64,000 nt of DNA from Vespula vulgaris. Lineage: Eukaryota; Arthropoda; Insecta; Hymenoptera; Vespidae. Numbering within the stretch: position 1 is the stretch's first letter; each line of letters starts with the position of its first letter. Both the position numbers and the translations under genes were made by a program. Under the pieces are notes generated by a model, which ran no database searches, was not told the DNA's origin, and saw only the letters and a list, made by a program, of their open reading frames with translations. Positions 21,136-34,331 of the stretch are shown here, piece after piece. The stretch is taken from contig NC_066588.1 of the NCBI RefSeq assembly GCF_905475345.1, positions 12,950,473 to 13,014,472 on the forward strand, given 5' to 3'.

Positions 21136-21965
21136 CGTCGCGCTTGTCTTCTGTTCGTTTTTTCTTGTTCATCTACATCGATACATCGAGATAAATCGCG
21201 ATTAAATAGACCAAGTACGAAGCAATGCATAAAACGTATATTACATGCTTTTTTGACGAAATCGAAAAAATTGATATCCAATTTCACTGCTAATATCGCG
21301 AGCAAATACAAATAAAATAGTGCTTACGAATTGAACTATTAATTAATCCAATCTATGAAACAAGAAGACCCTATCCTAAATTAATAAAATTTAATTTTCT
21401 ATGTATGCAAAGTCGAAAATAGATTATATTAGCGAATTCAACGATGATCATCTGAAACAAAACGAAAATATATAATGCTATAATACAATAGAAGGTAATA
21501 TAATACGCCCGTTTGACGTACCAGTATATAAATGCATTTTTTATTTCTATTATCAATCTATTTCTATAAATCATTTAAACGAGTGATTCTACATTTTGAT
21601 ATATGATGCAATCGAGAAATCGAATAATTGAGGAATCTTGAATATACACTATCAATAAAAATATAAAATATGAATTGCTTTTTTATAAAATACATTATTT
21701 AAACAAAAATTATAGATATCATTAGATCAACGATAAAAATTGTAAAGGCAAGATAAAATATAATTACTAAGATGTCAATGTTCATGATAATTAAGTTTCA
21801 AATTTCAATTAAGAATTTGTGCATTTTCTGATAAAAAATAAAACATATGATAAGACAATCCATTCTCGAAAGATATAGCAGCAACTGGCTCCTCTTAATT
21901 ACTTGGAAGCCTAGACGTAATTTTTTATTCAAACAAACATTAATTTACACATACAATTTTGTTAT

Positions 21966-21969
<4 letters not shown>
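21136..21969. other. AT-rich unit tail, U1
   Basis: AT-rich sequence without repeats I can see. Small minus-strand frames at 21117-21311 and 21371-21574 change residues between units and have no recognisable domain. Confidence 0.5.
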
Positions 21970-22031
<62 letters not shown>

Positions 22032-22120
22032 TGTATGTATGTATGTATGTATGCATGTATGTATGTATGTATACACACATACGTACATACACACACGTGT
22101 GTGTGTATATATATATATAA
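21970..22120. repeat. (TA)n/(TATG)n microsatellite, U1
   Basis: About 17 TA units pass into some 15 GTAT units with GCAT interruptions, then ACACACGTGTGTGT and TATATATA. It accounts for most length change at the unit's right end (18 bp shorter in U2). Confidence 0.95.
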
Positions 22121-22295
22121 ATGCATGTATTATGTGTATATTATATAAAAAACATACTCCATATACACGAAATTTCATCTATATGTCTATACAAAAAGTC
22201 ATATACACACTCACACACACATTCATTATTGAGATTAACTGCTACGTGATATCGTATTTACAAAATATCTTTTCTCCTCGAAAATATTCCCAAAA

Positions 22296-23712
22296 CGTTT
22301 AATATCCAGAGATATCGCGAGTAATTCAGTAGTCACAGATAGATGATTACTCCAGAAATGTCGTAATACTGCACTTGACTGCTTGATTAGAACTAAGATC
22401 TCTTGATATTATACTTGGTTGCCTTATTAATCTTGAGATCTCATGATATTATGCGTGATTGCTTCATTACTTGTGATATCAAAGTGATTTTGTATGTGAT
22501 TATTTGATAACCCTCGAAATTTCGTGAAATAATACACGAGTACCTGCTGATATGCGAAATATAATGCTTGTTTGCAGATCCATTGGCATTCTTCGTTATT
22601 TCGAAGGTATTTGGGAGTCTACGTAAGTTATTGCGTTGTCCCCAGGCGTTTCGCGGAACCACTTAGGTTTCTACATCGTCCTGAGGGACTTAACGATATG
22701 AATAGCATTTTGGTGTTATTTTTCGAATTTGCGCGAGACAAATAGCGTTTCTGCTTCGATCAGACGGTATTTGCGAAACCAATTGCATTTCTGTGTCGTA
22801 CCAAGTTTCGTTGAGAGACCACTTCCACATTTGTATTATCTTGAGGGATTTGGAGAAAACACTTGCATTTTGGAGTTATTTAGAGAGTTTTCCATTATCT
22901 AGAGCGACTCTGAGAGACCACTTGCGTTATTGCATTAACCAAAGGATTTTTGAAAAAACCATTTACGATTCAACGATATATTAAAAGTTTTTGAAAGAAC
23001 ACTTGCATTTCTGCATCATCTTGAGCGATTTAGGGCGACCACTAGCATTTAGGCTTTATATGTAGAGTTTTCCCGAGACCACTTGCGTTTATGTGTCATA
23101 TCGAGAGATTCTGCGAGACAACCTGCGTTTTGGCATCGTCCCGAGAGTTATTGAGAAAACACTTGCGTTCTTGTATTATCGTGAGAGATTACGAGAGGCG
23201 ACCTGCATTTTGGAGATATTTCAAGAATTTTCACCAGACCACTCGAGTTTTTGTATTATCTCGGGCGATTTTACGAGACCAAATGTGTTTTTTCATAATT
23301 TCCAGGATTTTTGCTTAGGCCACTGGTATTTTTGCGTCATATTGAGTATTTTTGCTTAGATCCACTTGTATCTATTTTCATCCCGATAGTATTTGCTTAT
23401 ACCATTCGTATTTTTGCATCATCCTGAGTGATTCTGGGAGACCTCTTGTGTTTTTCCGTCATGTCAACGGTTTTTGCTTATTCCACCTGTATTTATCTGT
23501 CATATTGAGCATTTTTTGAATCCACTTTTGTTTTTTCGTCATCCAGATGCTTTTTGCTAAGGCCAATTTTGTTTATTCGTCAGCTTGAAGATTTTTGCTT
23601 AGTCCACTTGTATTTTTTCCTTATCCCTAAGGTAACTGCTTAGACCACTTGATTTTTAACTTCCTCCTGACCGTTTTTGCAAGTCCACTTGAACTTTTTC
23701 GACTTCCAAGTG
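22296..23712 (+). repeat. Degenerate 40-bp satellite array, U2
   Basis: Collinear with U1 apart from a 1-bp insertion near 23665 and a few substitutions (TTTCGCGG for TTTTGCGG near 22650; GGTGTT for GGCGTT near 22711) that it shares with U4. Confidence 0.8.
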
Positions 23713-24308
23713 GTTTCTCCTTGGACCACTAGTGATTTTTCGTCATCTCGATGGTTGGTACTTTCGGAATTTAGTACTTTGATTTTCCTGAAGCGATCTT
23801 CGAAATATTCACCCATCGTTCTGAATTCTATCTTTCTCACGCGCACTCTCGTAAATATTCTCAGTTTCTTTACTCCTTTTTCTTTTTTTATTTTCTCTTC
23901 CTCTTCTCTTTCTATTCCTCTTCTCTTTTCTTCATTTTCTTCTTCTCATCTTCTTTTACTTCTTTTCTATATCAAATTAGATCATCGAGGAATCGATCAT
24001 CGAAAGATTAAATTTTTGCAGAGAAGTTTGAGGAATAATTCGCTCTATACGTATAATTCGCATTATCTCTTCTTCTTTAAATCTTTTTCTGTTTTAGGTT
24101 AAATGATCGAGGGATCGTTCATCGTGGGAGTTTTATAGGGAAATTAAGAAAACTTCTCTGCATATAATTTTTATTATATGGAGAGAGAGTATGTCTCTTT
24201 GCTTCCGTACTCGAATGATAGGCGTGTGCCGGCCGTCACGCGCATGAGTGTTCGCGGTCGCGAGATTATAAGTCCTACCGAGGACTACGTTTTAATTTTT
24301 GAAATATA

Positions 24309-24326
24309 GACACGACCGGTCGTGTC
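24309..24326. promoter_or_regulatory. 18-bp palindrome, alpha cassette, U2
   Basis: Exact copy of GACACGACCGGTCGTGTC. Confidence 0.6.
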
Positions 24327-24484
24327 TCGAGATATCTGAAGCTGACGGTGTGGACGATGGCGTTCTTCGTAAGCAAGGTCTCGTTCGCCTCCAGTTTTCT
24401 GATAGGCCGGTAACTCCCGAAGCGGAAAGACATCTCGAACGCGAATTTTAGAGTAGAGTCCCCGTTAGCCCGTGGGTCCCCAAA

Positions 24485-24652
24485 TGCAGCTACCTCCTCG
24501 TGGTGGGACCTGGGTCAGTAGTACTTGCGATATATTGAAATCTGTCAAATTATTTCTTAGATCTTTAATTAAATTATATATGTTATCTAAAATCCGTAAC
24601 GAAATTGTATATATAATCATATAGCGCAAGTACTACCGGGCGGATGGCTGCA
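24485..24652 (+). repeat. TGCAGC foldback, alpha, U2
   Basis: Arms identical to U1 copy i. Confidence 0.65.
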
Positions 24653-25561
24653 TAATTCTATCTTTTCCAAAATCTCTCTTCTCTCAAATTTCAGTTAAAC
24701 CTTCATTACATTTTACCTTGTTAGTTATATTTTGATGGATAGATAAATTGGATATATCACAATTCTAAATTAATAAAGTTATAAAATTATTACGAAAACG
24801 CAAAGAAAATTTTTCTTGCACCCTTATGTTCTCTGACATTCCTAGTTATAATTCTTCACTTTTATTACTTACATACTATTATTAATTATATTAATCATAT
24901 TCTTTCATTAATTATATTAATTATATACATTTATTTATTCTATTAATTACTTTTATTAACTATTATTAATCATTAGTCTCGGGTGGGAACTTTGGTTGCG
25001 TTGCCGTCTCGGTACCTTTTAGTGCTCTTTCTTTCATTTTCTCTTCTTCTCCACTTTTCTCTTTTCCTTTTCTTCTTCTCTCCTTCTTTATCTTCTTTTT
25101 TGTTTCAGGTTATTCGATCAAATTTTCAATCATCGAGGAACTGATCATCGTAATGTTTTTTTATAGGATTACTATACATTTCTATTAATTATATACACTT
25201 ATGTTCACTATAATTTTTATTATTCCTATATATTTCTATTCATTATATAATTCTTTTCTCCTTTTTCTCTACTTCTGTGTCAGACTAGATCATCGAAGGA
25301 TCAACTATGCTGAAATTATATTTTTACAGGGAAATTATTCAGTATAAATATTTGCAAAAAGTTATGCATGTTATTTTTACATGTTTATCCTTTCTTCTTT
25401 TATTCTTTTTCTGTTTCAAGTTAGGTGATCGGAGCCGGATCATCTTGCTTCCGTACGCGGATGATAGAGAAAACACTGACGCGCGTGACAGCCGGTGCAA
25501 CCCAGACGCAACCCAGACGCAACCCAGATGGGACCCACACGTAACCCAGACACAACCCAGA

Positions 25562-25692
25562 TGCAGCTACCTACATGTGGTGGAACCTGGGCCGGTAGTA
25601 CTTGTGATACGTCGAAATCTGTCACAATTATATTTAATGTCTGTAACTAAATTATACATATAATTATAAAACGCAAGTATTACTGGGCGAAT
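25562..25692 (+). repeat. TGCAGC foldback, beta, U2 (degenerate)
   Basis: As in U1: inner arms present, right outer arm lost. Confidence 0.5.
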
Positions 25693-26290
25693 ATTTCTAT
25701 ATTATTACAATATCTCTCGTCTGCCTAAGTTCAATTAAACGTTAAATTGATTACATCATAAATTGTTAGTTATATTTCCAAAAATAAATAAATTTGAATA
25801 TAGCAAAATTTTTAATTAATTTTCTAAGAGAACGAACAGAAAGCTTTTCCGTCACACTAATGTTAGTTGTCATTCGTATTTATCCTTATTTACTTTTATT
25901 ACTTATATAGACTTACTAATTGTATACTCTTGATAATAACATTAATTATATACTTTTATTTACTATATGAATCATTTTTATTAACATATATAAATAATTA
26001 ATCTTGGATGGAACTTTTGAAAGGGACCTTCCGACGTGGGCTTCTGGGCGGTTTACTATTTCAGTATCTTTGCAATGCTATCTTTCTCTTCTTCTTTCTT
26101 TACCTTTTCTCTTTTTCCTTTTTCTTCTCCTTTACTACTTTAACTGTTGTCAAGGTCTCATATAACACCGGACAAATAGTTGCAAAATTCAATGTTTTTC
26201 CAATAACGAAGAAATATTTTATTTTAAAATTAAATTGTCAAGTGGGGATAATTTTTTTTGTGAGTCGAAAACAAAATCGAACAACATTGA

Positions 26291-29200
26291 CAGTTACTAT
26301 GTTAGTTGAGCTTTGGACTTCGACAAGAAAACTTAGAAATTTTCGGGGATGCCATCCATGCAAGTGATAACGAACAGTTAATTCAAATATACCACAGCTT
26401 CTTTGATATTAGACTTAAATGCAGAGTATGGATACTCGGTTTCGAGAGACCACAACAAAGTGGGGTCATGAAGCGACCTATGCAGTTACTAGTTCAGTTG
26501 AGCATTGGACTTCGACGAGAGAACTTAGAAATGTTCGCGGAAGTCATCCATGCAAGTGATAACGAACAGTTAATTAAAATATACCACAGCTTCTTTGATT
26601 TTGGACTCAAATACAGAGTAGGGATAGTCGGTTTCGAGAGACGACAACAAAGTGGGGTCAGGAACCGACCTTGCAGTTACTAGTTCAGTTGTGCTTTGGA
26701 CTTCGAAAAGGGTACTTACAAATTTTCGCAGATGCCATCCATGCCAGTATTAAGGAACAGTTAATTCGAATATACCACAGCTTCTTTGATTTTAGACTTA
26801 AATACGGGGAAGGGATAGTCGGCTTCGGGAGACGTCAACAAAGTCGGGTCTTGGACCGACCTTTACAGTTACTAGATCAGTTGTGCTTTTGACTTCGGCG
26901 AGAGAACTTAAAAATTTTCGCGGATGCCATCCATGCAAGTACTAACTAACAGATAATTCAAATATAGAACAGCTTCTTTTATTTTAGACTTAAATACAGA
27001 GTAGGGATAGTCGGGTTCGGGAGACGTCAACAAAGTCGGGTCTTGGACCGACCTTTTCAGTTACTAGTTCAGTTGAGGATTGGACTTCGACGAGAGAACT
27101 TAGAAATTTTCGCGGATGCCATCCATGCAAGTACTAATGAACGGATAATTCAAATATACAACAGCTTCTTTGATTTTAGACTTAAATACAGAGTAGGGAT
27201 AGTCGGCTTCGGGTGACGACAACAAAGTCCGGTCTTGGACCGACCTTTTCAGTTACAAGTTCAGTTGAGGTTTGGATTTCGACGATAGATCTTAGAAATT
27301 TTCTCGGATGCCATCCATGCAAGTATTAACGAACAGTTAATTCAAATATACCACAGCTTCTTTGATTTTAGACTTAAATACGGGGTAGGGATAGTCGGTT
27401 TCGAGAGACGACAACAAAGTGGGGTCAGGAACCGACCTTTGCAGTTACTAGTTCAGTTGAGCATTGGACTTCGACGAGAGAACTTAGAAATGTTCGCGGA
27501 AGTCATCCATGCAAGTGATAACGAACAGTTAATTCAAATATACCACAGCTTCTTTGATTTTGGACTCAAATACATAGTAGGGATATTCGGCTTCGGGAGA
27601 CGTCAACAAAGTCGGTTCTTGGACCAACCTTTTCAGTTACTAGTTCAGTTGAGGTTTGGACTTCGACGATAGATCTTAGAAATTCTCTCGGATGCCATCC
27701 ATGCAAGTATTAACGAACAGTTAATTCAAATATACCACAGCTTCTTTGATTTTGGACTCAAATACAGAGTAGGGATAGGCGGTTTCGAGAGACGACAACA
27801 AAGTGGGGTCAGGAACCGACCTTGCAGTTACTAGTTCAGTTGTGCTTTGGACTTCGACGATAGATCTTAGAAATTCTCGCGGATGCCATCCATGCAAGTA
27901 TTAACGAACAGTTAATTCAAATATACCACAGCTTCTTTGATTTTGGACTCAAATACAGAGTAGGGATAGTCGGTTTCGAGAGACGACAACAAAGTGGGGT
28001 CAGGAACCGACCTTTGCAGTTACTAGTTCAGTTGAGCATTGGATTCGACGAGAGAACTTAGAAATTTTCGCGGATGCCATCCATGCAAGTGATAACGATC
28101 AGTTAATTCAAATATACCACAGCTTCTTTGATTTTGGACTCAAATACAGAGTAGGGATAGTCGGTTTCGAGAGACGACAACAAAGTGGGGTCAGGAACCG
28201 AGCTTGCAGTTACTAGTTCAGTTGTGCTTTGGACTTCGACGATAGGTCTTAGAAATTTTCGCGAATGCCATCCATGCATGTACTAACTAACAGATAATTC
28301 AAATATGCAACAGCTTCTTTGATTTTAGACTAAAATACAGAGTAGGGATAGTCAGCTTCGGGAGACGTCAACAAAGTCGGGTCTTGGACCGACCTTTTCA
28401 GTTTCTAGTTCAGTTGTGCTTTGGACTTCGACGATAGGTCTTAGAAATTTTCGCGAATGCCATCCATGCATGTACTAACTAACAGATAATTCAAATATGC
28501 AACAGCTTCTTTGATTTTAGACTAAAATACAGAGTAGGGATAGTCGGCTTCGGGAGACGACAACAAAGTGGGGTCAGGAACCGACCTTGCAGTTACTAGT
28601 TCTGTTGTGTTTTGGACCTCGAAAAGGGAACTTACAAATTTTCGCAGATGCCATCCATGACAGTATTAAGGAACAGTTAATTCAAATATACCACGGCTTC
28701 TTTGATTTTAGACTTAAATACGGGGTAGGGATAGTCGGTTTCGAGAGACGACAACAAAGTGGGGTCAGGAACCGACTTTGCAGTTACTAGTTCAGTTGAG
28801 CATTGGACTTCGACGAGAGAACTTAGAAATGTTCGCGGAAGTCATCCATGCAAGTGATAACGAACAGTTAATTCAAATATACCACAGCTTCTTTGATTTT
28901 GGACTCAAATCCAGAGTAGGGATAGTCGGTTTCGAGGGACGACAACAAAGTGGGGTCAGGAACCGACCTTGCAGTTACTAGTTCAGTTGTGCTTTGGACT
29001 TCGACGATAGGTCTTAGAAATTTTCGCGAATGCCATCCATGCATGTACTAACTAACAGATAATTCAAATATGCAACAGCTTCTTTGATTTTAGACTAAAA
29101 TACAGAGTAGGGATAGTCGGCTTCGGGAGACGTCAACAAAGTCGGGTCTTGGACCGACCTTTTCAGTTACTAGTTCAGTTGTGCTTTTGACTTCGGCGAG

Positions 29201-29639
29201 AGAACTTAAAAATTTTCGAAGATGCCATCCATGCAAGTATTAGCGAACAGTTAATTCAAATATACCAAAGCTTCTCTGATTTTAGACTTTACTTCAGAGT
29301 AGGGATAGTCGGCTTCGGGAGACGACAACTAAGTCGGGCCTTGGACCGACCTTTACAGTTACTAGTTCAGTTGTGCTTGGACTTCGACGATAGAACTTAG
29401 AAATTTTTGCAGATGCTATCCATGCAAGTAGTAACGAACAGTTAATTCAAATATACAACAGCTTCTTTGATTTTACACTTAAATGCACAGTAGGGATACT
29501 CGGTTTCGAGAGACGACAACAAAGTCGGGTCTTGGACCGACCTTTACAGTTACTAGTTCAATTGTGCTTTGAACCTCGACAAGAGTACTTAGAAATTTTC
29601 ACAGGATGCCATTCAAACGAGTATTAACGAAGAATCGAT
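26291..29639 (+). repeat. 191/192-bp satellite array, U2 (about 17 copies)
   Basis: Half the length of the U1 and U3 arrays. It lacks the diverged first subrepeat seen in U1 at 5272-5455. One variant (GATAGGTCTTAGAAATTTTC with GCGAATGCC and AATATGCAACAG) occurs three times (about 28240, 28435, 29000), a local amplification not seen in U1. Confidence 0.9.
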
Positions 29640-30036
29640 GCAAGTATATGCTTCCATGACTCATATTTTCGAAATTCTACACTATTTCTTTTGTTTCAGA
29701 CTTCGATTTCGCACTTTAGAAGAACTTTGATAATCTATCTTCAGGAGTGGACTTAGAAATTTTCGCATTGTCGAGGACTTTGAGAATCTATCTCATGGAG
29801 TGGACTTAGAAATTTTTGCTGGATGCCATTCGTGCGAGTATTAACGAAGACTTAATGTAAGTATATTTCTCTATCACATATTTGTTGAATGATTTATACA
29901 GTCTTTTATTATAACAGTGATACCGACTATTTTATTTCTATTTTTATATTTCAGAACCCCGTTGCAGTGGCGCATGTAACAATGAAGAAATCGAGGATTT
30001 GTATTGCTAAAATAAAAATAAAAGCAGTGTTTGTTC
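29640..30036 (+). ncRNA. Candidate spliced 3' end, U2
   Basis: GC-AG candidate at 29640-29699 and GT-AG candidate at 29857-29954, with both AATAAA hexamers kept. The acceptor tract reads TTTTGTTTCAG here against TTATGTTTCAG in U1. Confidence 0.4.
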
Positions 30037-30665
30037 GTTCGCGTTTCGCGATTTAAACGATAAGTGCTTTTACATGAACTGCGCGCAATGCAGTCAATAG
30101 AGTCAGTGTTTGTTCGCGTAGTTTTTTGATTTTTTAACAGTCACACAGACTGTACTTATTAAAAATAGTAGAGTTTCGCGAAATAAATTCAGTGACCGTT
30201 CGTTAATAAATAACTACCGCGAATTAGAGTCAGTGCATCACTGAAGTGGATCTCAACCAACTTCGATGTCGACCTACCTCATTTTCAACCAACTACAAAT
30301 CATCCACCCTCAATTTCGACCTAAATCGCGGTCCAGTGTTTTGGAGCCGTCGCAGAACTTCTTAAGTAGTAAGTTAATTTTTGAGTCCCTCCGATCACTC
30401 AATCATGTCGAGGACGAAAGGTCCGAATCGGCACGGGTGATTGGTTGTAATTAATTAGTAGAAGAGCAATGAGTGACCACGAGTATATTTCTTCGGAGAT
30501 TTACTCGTGAATGGTTCGTTATTTTTTGATTTATTTATTAGATCAGGATAGAGTCTTCTTGCTTAAACGCGTTAATTATAATTATTTCAAATTTTAAATA
30601 TTTAAATGCATTTTTAAATAATTTTCTCTCATCAAAATAGTGAAGAATCGCAATATTCGCGAATT
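30037..30665. other. Spacer with CAGTG...GTTCG repeats, U2
   Basis: Copy of 12396-13024 with no notable change. Confidence 0.5.
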
Positions 30666-31121
30666 TTAATGATGAATAAGCAAGAAGACATCGCGATGGA
30701 TTGTCTCTCGATTACAAGCGAAATTGTATAATTTATTTTCTAATAATTGGAATAAATGCTTGTAAGAAGGAAAGTCCAATGATTTTTCAGTACATTTTTA
30801 TATAAAGATTAATCAATTTTATTAATAAAAGAAAAGTCTCAATAGAGTCATTACTTTTGAAAGAATAAAGTAGAGTAGAGTCGTTGATAAAAGATAAAGA
30901 GACTTGTAGAATCACAACGCGTAGAACACAGAATAAGTTAATCAATTTTTAGCTTAGGATTTTCAGCAATTAATATATTAATTCTCGTTTCTCTTTCGAT
31001 GCTTGCTCGATTTTTCGTTTCAGGTTTGATTTGGTGTTACGTTAGATTTATTAGTTTTCTTGCACGTCTTAGAATAAGGGTCGGTTTTAGTTCTTTGGTA
31101 TTGACGATAGTTATCAAATTT
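30666..31121 (+). repeat. Inverted-repeat left arm, U2
   Basis: Partner arm is about 35985-36420; the arms enclose only 4.9 kb because U2 has short internal arrays. Confidence 0.6.
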
Positions 31122-31509
31122 ATTCTGTAGTTGTGATCAGGGCACGAAGCAAAGGAGAGGCTATATGTCGAAGAGGCCCCCACAAAATGTGGCTCAAAAG
31201 GCAACTATAACACTATTGAGTTATTTTCGAATGTTCCACAGAACTCTTCGAAAATGGCTCTTAGTCATATTTTAATTTTACCATGTTGTCACTCAAAATG
31301 CTCTTATATAGCAGTAATGTAGATTTGAGAAACGACGTAACATTCCGTCCCCTATTCTACTTTGACACTCGTACGCGAATAGAATTTTTATAATATTTTA
31401 TTCATTTTTATTATTAAAGTCGAGTAATCGCGTTTTTCTCTTTAAATTTTTAATTAAAATCATAATTCTATTTTAATAAAATCACGTCTTTCATTGAAAT
31501 AGAGTCATA
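31122..31509. other. Spacer with TTCGAA hairpin, U2
   Basis: Copy of 13481-13868; the 9-bp hairpin arms are intact. Confidence 0.45.
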
Positions 31510-33210
31510 AATTTTTCGGTCGTCACGTACGTGAGTGTTCGCGATCGCGAGATTAAGTCCTGCCGAGGACTACGCTTTGATTATTGAAATCGAAATATAG
31601 ACACGACCGGTCGTGTCTCGAGACGTCTGAAGCTGACGGTGCAGACGGTGGAGCATTCTGTAAACGGGGTTTTATACATCTCCAGTTTGCTGAGAAGCTC
31701 GAAGCTCCCGAAGCGGAAAGGCATCTCGGATCGTGGATTTTAGAGTAGAATCCCCGTTAGTCCGTGGGTCTCCAGCTGCAGCAACCTCCAAGCGGTGGGA
31801 CCCGGGTCGGTAATACTTGCGAAATATTGAAATCTATGTCTAAATTATATCTACAATCTATAACTAAATTATATATGTATATATATATAATTATATAGCG
31901 CAAGCATTACCGGGCGAATGGCTGCATATTATAGTTTAAACAAATTATGTTAAATTATTGATTAAATTGTTGATTAATTACTCTGTCTTCTTTCGGGTGG
32001 GACCCTTGGGTGGGGCCCTCGGGTGTGGGCCTTAGGCGGGTTTGGCTCTTTCACTAAGGAAAAATCAAACTCAATTATGGTACTCTGATTTTCTTCGAAT
32101 AAAACGATCTTCGAGATGCATATCAATCGTTCAGAATTCTATTTTTCACACGCGAACATACGCAAATACTCTTTTTCACTTCTTCTCTTCTTCATTTCTT
32201 CTTTTCTTTTACTCTTTTCTATTTATCTTTTTCTAATCATTTTTTAACACTTTTTCTGTTTCAGGTTAGATCATCGAGGGAGCTATCATCGAGCGAGGGA
32301 TCATCCAGGGATCGGTCATCATGGAATTAAATTTTTACAGAGAAATTTTTGAATTAAATGTCTTTTTGCATATAATTTTTACTCTTATATTTAAGTTTTC
32401 TAATCTTTTTAATTTTTGCTTTTATATTTAATTTTTGCTTTTATATTTCATTTTTGCTTTTATATGTAATTTTTGTTATATCTAATTTTTGCTTTTATAT
32501 TTAGTTTATGTTACCAGCTTAATTTTTACTTTTATATTTAGTTTATGTTACCTGTTTAATTTTTCCTTTTATATTTAATTCTTGGTTTTATATTTAATTT
32601 TTGTTATGTCTAATTTTTGCTTTTATATTTAGTTTATGTTACCTGTTTAATTTTTACTTTTATATTTAGTTTATGTTACCTGTTTAATTTTTCCTTTTAT
32701 ATTTAATTTTTGTTATATCTAATTTTTGCTTTTATATTTAGTTTATGTTACATGTTTAATTTTTGCTTTTATATTCATCTCTTGTTTTATTCTTTGTCTG
32801 TTTCAGAGTAGGTAATCGAGGAACCAATGACCGTGGGATTTTTACATGGAAGTTAATGGAACCTCTCTGCATATAATTTTTGTTATATGCAGGAAGGGTA
32901 TGTCTCCTTGCTTCCGTACGCGAATGATAGGGAAAACACTCACGCGCGTGACGGCCGGCACGCGTATGGGTGTTCGCGATCGCGAGATTTAGTCCTACCG
33001 AGGACTACGTTTTGATTTTTGAAATCGAAATGTAGACACGACCGGTCGTGTCTCGAGATGTCTGAAGCCGACGGTGTGGACGGTGGAGCAATCTGTAAGC
33101 GGGGTTTTATACATCTCCAGTTTGCTGAGAAGCTCGAAGCTCCCGAAGCGGAAAAGCATCTCGGTTCGTGGATTTTAGAATAGAATCCTCGTTTGTCCGT
33201 TTATTTCCAG
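31510..33210 (+). repeat. Modules gamma and epsilon, U2 (unduplicated state)
   Basis: Gamma cassette and foldback (31777-31926), G-rich box, acceptor-like site before GTTAGATCATCGAGG (about 32265), AT minisatellite (32385-32770), second acceptor, CTGCATATAA hairpin (32867-32892) and epsilon cassette. The 18-bp palindrome is at 31600-31617 and 33035-33052. This shows the arrangement before the U1 duplication. Confidence 0.75.
31777..31926 (+). repeat. TGCAGC foldback, gamma, U2
   Basis: GGTAATACTTGC/GCAAGCATTACC arms as in U1 copies iii and iv. Confidence 0.7.
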
Positions 33211-33446
33211 GTGCAGCAATCGTTGCGTCACCCAAGGACCATCGAGGGACTCAGATTTTTATACGGGTGTTTAAAGAATCTTTCTACCTCAGGCGTGGAA
33301 GGATTTCTTTTCTCCCGTTCGGGCAAGATAGAAGGACACTCGCTTACGTCGTCTGGCAAAGGCGTTGGTGTTCTCGGGCGCGATTAAATCCTAAATTGGC
33401 TCTAACCTATTCAACATATTCGCGTGAGTGTTACTGGAATGCTCGC
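33211..33446 (+). ncRNA. Exon-like segment, U2
   Basis: Acceptor TTATTTCCAG and donor GTAAGTATCG kept. CTAACCTATT replaces CTAACGTATT of U1. Confidence 0.3.
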
Positions 33447-34331
33447 GTAAGTATCGTGACTGCGGTAGATTCAATTTTGGATTCCGGTGTTTGTCGCGAA
33501 AGCACATCCGGTTGTGCTCAAGTGGTGATCGAAGCTTTCGATGTTGGATAGTTGAGTTATGCGAAAGTCGGTTCCCAAATGCGGAGACGCATGGGACTGC
33601 AATTTTAACGTTTGGAGGCTAGAATTCGTCGGGAGTGGAGATCGCCCCGTTGCTTTGCTCTCTTGATAGTAGTAGAAATAGTAAAGAGTAGAGCCAACGT
33701 TAGTCCGTGGGTCTCCAGAAGCAGCAACCTCCACGCGGTGGGATCTGGGTCGGAAATACTTGTGATATGTCGAAATCTTGTAGGCTGCAAGTATCACCTT
33801 GCGAATGGCTGCGTTCTTTAAGATTTTTCCAAAATCTTTTCTATGCAACTCCAATTAAACATCGAACTTCCTGCATTTTACATTGTTTCATACATCTTTC
33901 CCATACTCGGAAATAAATACTCAAGGATCATTTTCTAATTTCTTTCGGGTGGGACCTATGAGTTGGGCTCGTGGGTGTGGGCTTCTGTGCGGGTTTCCTC
34001 CTTTGAGTATCGAAAAATCGAGCTCGATTTTCGTACTCTGGTTTTGGTCAAGTGTAGCTACATTCTATGTCCATCTTCTCTTTTCCCTTTCATCGTTCTC
34101 ACACGTGCACGTGTTACTTTCCGGATATGCCACCTTCTTTCTCTTCCGAATTCTATCCTCTTCACATGCGCGCATGTCCCGGCTTTCCTTTCTTCTCTTT
34201 CTCTTCTGCTTCTCCTCCAGTTCATGGACTTCGACATATCGTCGAAATGATCGTTTCATAATCGATTGCTAGACGCGAATACGGGTAAGATAGGAAGAAC
34301 TCTCACGCCTGTGTCGACGGGCAGAGACGTG
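33447..34331 (+). repeat. Module zeta, U2
   Basis: Short foldback at 33721-33812. Contains the 12-bp CCTCTTCACATG block absent from U1, giving CACATGCGCGCATG. Confidence 0.6.

Larger units (their letters stand above)
1205..22295 (+). repeat. Macro-repeat unit U1 (21,091 bp)
   Basis: First copy of the tandem composite unit. The block beginning CGTTTAATATCCAGAG at 1205 recurs at 22296, 37563 and 59099. U1 carries about 35 copies of the 191/192-bp repeat, 8 copies of the 234-bp repeat and, uniquely, a 1,435-bp internal tandem duplication (14001-16870). Every module is found again in order in U2 and U3. The start is set where homology to the other units begins. Confidence 0.95.
23713..26290 (+). 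repeat. Modules alpha, beta and beta' leader, U2
   Basis: Same order as 2621-5198 of U1. Differences include C at 24469 where U1 has A, CTCTCTTCTC near 24674, and TTTTTAATTAAT near 25808; all three are shared with U4. Confidence 0.75.
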
